From: Catillopecten margaritatus gill symbiont
GTDB taxonomy: Bacteria > Pseudomonadota > Gammaproteobacteria > PS1 > Pseudothioglobaceae
Direction: 5' to 3'
NCBI GenBank assembly: GCA_037956075.1
Contig: CP138327.1
Span: 620,001-684,000, forward strand
Length of the DNA: 64,000 nt
The translations under genes and the position numbers were made by a program. The notes beneath the pieces were generated by a model. It had not been told where the DNA came from. It did no database searches and saw nothing but the letters and a program-made list of their open reading frames with translations. Shown here in pieces: positions 62,977 through 64,000 of this stretch (positions are counted from its first letter, which is position 1; every line of letters begins with the position of its first letter).

Positions 62977-64000
62977 CTAAACAAGGGCCCAGTATAAAAA
63001 TATAAGGGTTAAAATTAATGACCACCCAGACTTCATGTCAAAACGATTGGTGTATTTTTCAAGCCATAAAGTTGCTTTATCTGATAAGCGGTATTCTTTA
63101 TCTCCATCACCACTATCGGCACTGCCCTGATAGTTTTCCATTTCTTTAGCGTGAAAATATGAGGCTTGCACCTGGTCGTTGTTGCTTAGTGCAACATTCT
63201 TTAGGGTTCGATACGCATCTCGTTGTTTTTCTGCTTTGTCTAAGGCAGCTTGATAAACGAGTGTATGTATTGATGTTTTTCGGGCGCTTTCTTTGTCAAA
63301 TTTTTCATTGTGTTGTTCAACTTCTATTACATTCATCCATTGAATATTGGTGTAATTTAATTCAGTGAAAATATTGTCAAACATTTTTACCGTGTCAAAA
63401 GATTTTAAGTTAACACTTTGAAGCTCTGTGCGCCCAATAGAAGTGTTATCAATTTGAAACAACGAACCTTTTTCATTGCTGAAAATATTAATTTTATAAA
63501 GTTTAAATTGACCAACATTTCTAAAATTACTAAGTTGCATTCTTTTAAAATGGCAGTCACCAATATCAAGCTCGGCATGCTGAGGTAGGCGTAAATTTTT
63601 TATTTTAAAGTCATCAATTTTGAGGTAGCTAATACGCAAATAAGCCTCATTGCCAGCAGTGCAACCAACTAATTCTAAAGTTTTTAATTTTGCTTTATTT
63701 CTTTGAGATTCCTCATATAAAAGCCCATCTATAGCCTCATGCCATTCAAAATTTCTTATTTTTATTTTATTTTCAAAATGACACTTAACAAAAAATATTT
63801 CATTGTCATAATTTTCTTTAAAATAAATCTCAATTTCTTTAAATACGCTACCTCTAAAAATGGACGCTTCAAATTTGCAATCAATAAATCTTAATGTTCC
63901 CTCAAATTGACAACCTTCAAACAAATAACTGCTTAAACTTTGCTCCTTGATGTCTATATCCCTAATAAACAAACAATTTTTAAAATTAAAATCAATTAAA
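62977..64000 (-). CDS. Pentapeptide-like membrane protein, smaller paralogue (cut by window edge)
   Basis: The frame is open from the window edge (at least 340 codons) and contains CxF-type repeats (YLFEGCQFEGTLRFIDCKFE), then the same series as the protein at 55701: LRLPQHAELDIGDCHFKRMQ, LFQIDNTSIGRTELQSVNLK and KQRDAYRTLKNVALSNNDQV. It stops after the start of a membrane span (LILTLIFLYWALV). Beyond, from 62786 to about 62930, another frame is open (ELERCFRSAFEAFLIFLKED), so the C terminus has probably been lost by frameshift. Function unknown; the pair flanks the restriction/toxin island. Confidence 0.6.
   Translation of the reverse strand, partial: LIDFNFKNCLFIRDIDIKEQSLSSYLFEGCQFEGTLRFIDCKFEASIFRGSVFKEIEIYFKENYDNEIFFVKCHFENKIKIRNFEWHEAIDGLLYEESQRNKAKLKTLELVGCTAGNEAYLRISYLKIDDFKIKNLRLPQHAELDIGDCHFKRMQLSNFRNVGQFKLYKINIFSNEKGSLFQIDNTSIGRTELQSVNLKSFDTVKMFDNIFTELNYTNIQWMNVIEVEQHNEKFDKESARKTSIHTLVYQAALDKAEKQRDAYRTLKNVALSNNDQVQASYFHAKEMENYQGSADSGDGDKEYRLSDKATLWLEKYTNRFDMKSGWSLILTLIFLYWALV

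Overview
This is an AT-rich gammaproteobacterial chromosome segment. Gene content (LPS export and lipid A genes, RoxA, NrdR, RseC, an lpxC/ftsA pair, branched-chain amino acid genes) and the mix of a streamlined core with many toxin-antitoxin, restriction and repeat elements suggest a relative of the sulfur-oxidising SUP05/Thioglobus group, which includes the thiotrophic mussel and clam symbionts. That placement is an inference from gene order and from the apparent absence of ftsZ beside ftsA; no marker RNA gene is present in the window.

Region 1 (1-20.3 kb) is a surface-glycan locus. The left part makes GDP-L-fucose (manC, gmd, fcl; the matching phosphomannomutase lies far away at 40.1 kb) and uses it through a GT11 fucosyltransferase cut by the window edge. 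A wrecked toxin-antitoxin pair, split by a 161-bp palindromic MITE, sits between gmd and manC. After an O-antigen ligase-like gene, a tightly packed minus-strand run (19.1 to 7.9 kb) carries two GT25 glycosyltransferases, a LicD-family transferase and a complete phosphonate route: PEP mutase, phosphonopyruvate decarboxylase and 2-aminoethylphosphonate (AEP) transaminase. Both the mutase and the transaminase are fused to HxGH cytidylyltransferase domains. The run ends with a TagF-like transferase and an unusual protein joining a YidC/Oxa1 insertase domain to an alkaline-phosphatase/sulfatase domain. The simplest reading is that CMP-AEP is made and its phosphonate placed on a surface polymer.

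Region 2 (20.3-26.3 kb) is a repeat-rich accessory stretch. It holds two mosaic porin copies with identical ends and different middles, an inactivated IS3-family element between them whose end appears to supply a promoter -35 to one porin, 24-bp tandem repeats and dispersed palindromes.

Region 3 (26.3-55.6 kb) is mostly core: lptG-eptA, uppP, radA-nrdR-glyA, roxA, a DMT transporter, a RAYT transposase with its palindromes, aceE, rseC/algC, mgtE, hpf, argD-argF, queH with a higBA pair, leuA, pssA, ilvC-ilvH-ilvI and lpxC-ftsA. ftsZ is missing from its usual place between ftsA and lpxC, and only a 36-codon open frame stands where ftsQ would be.

Region 4 (55.6-64 kb) is a defence and mobile island around dusA: an McrBC-type restriction system whose mcrB is broken by two frameshifts, an intact RelE/ribbon-helix-helix pair, a second toxin-antitoxin pair truncated against mcrC, and two related pentapeptide-like membrane proteins, the second cut by the window edge. 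No rRNA, tRNA or CRISPR array was seen.
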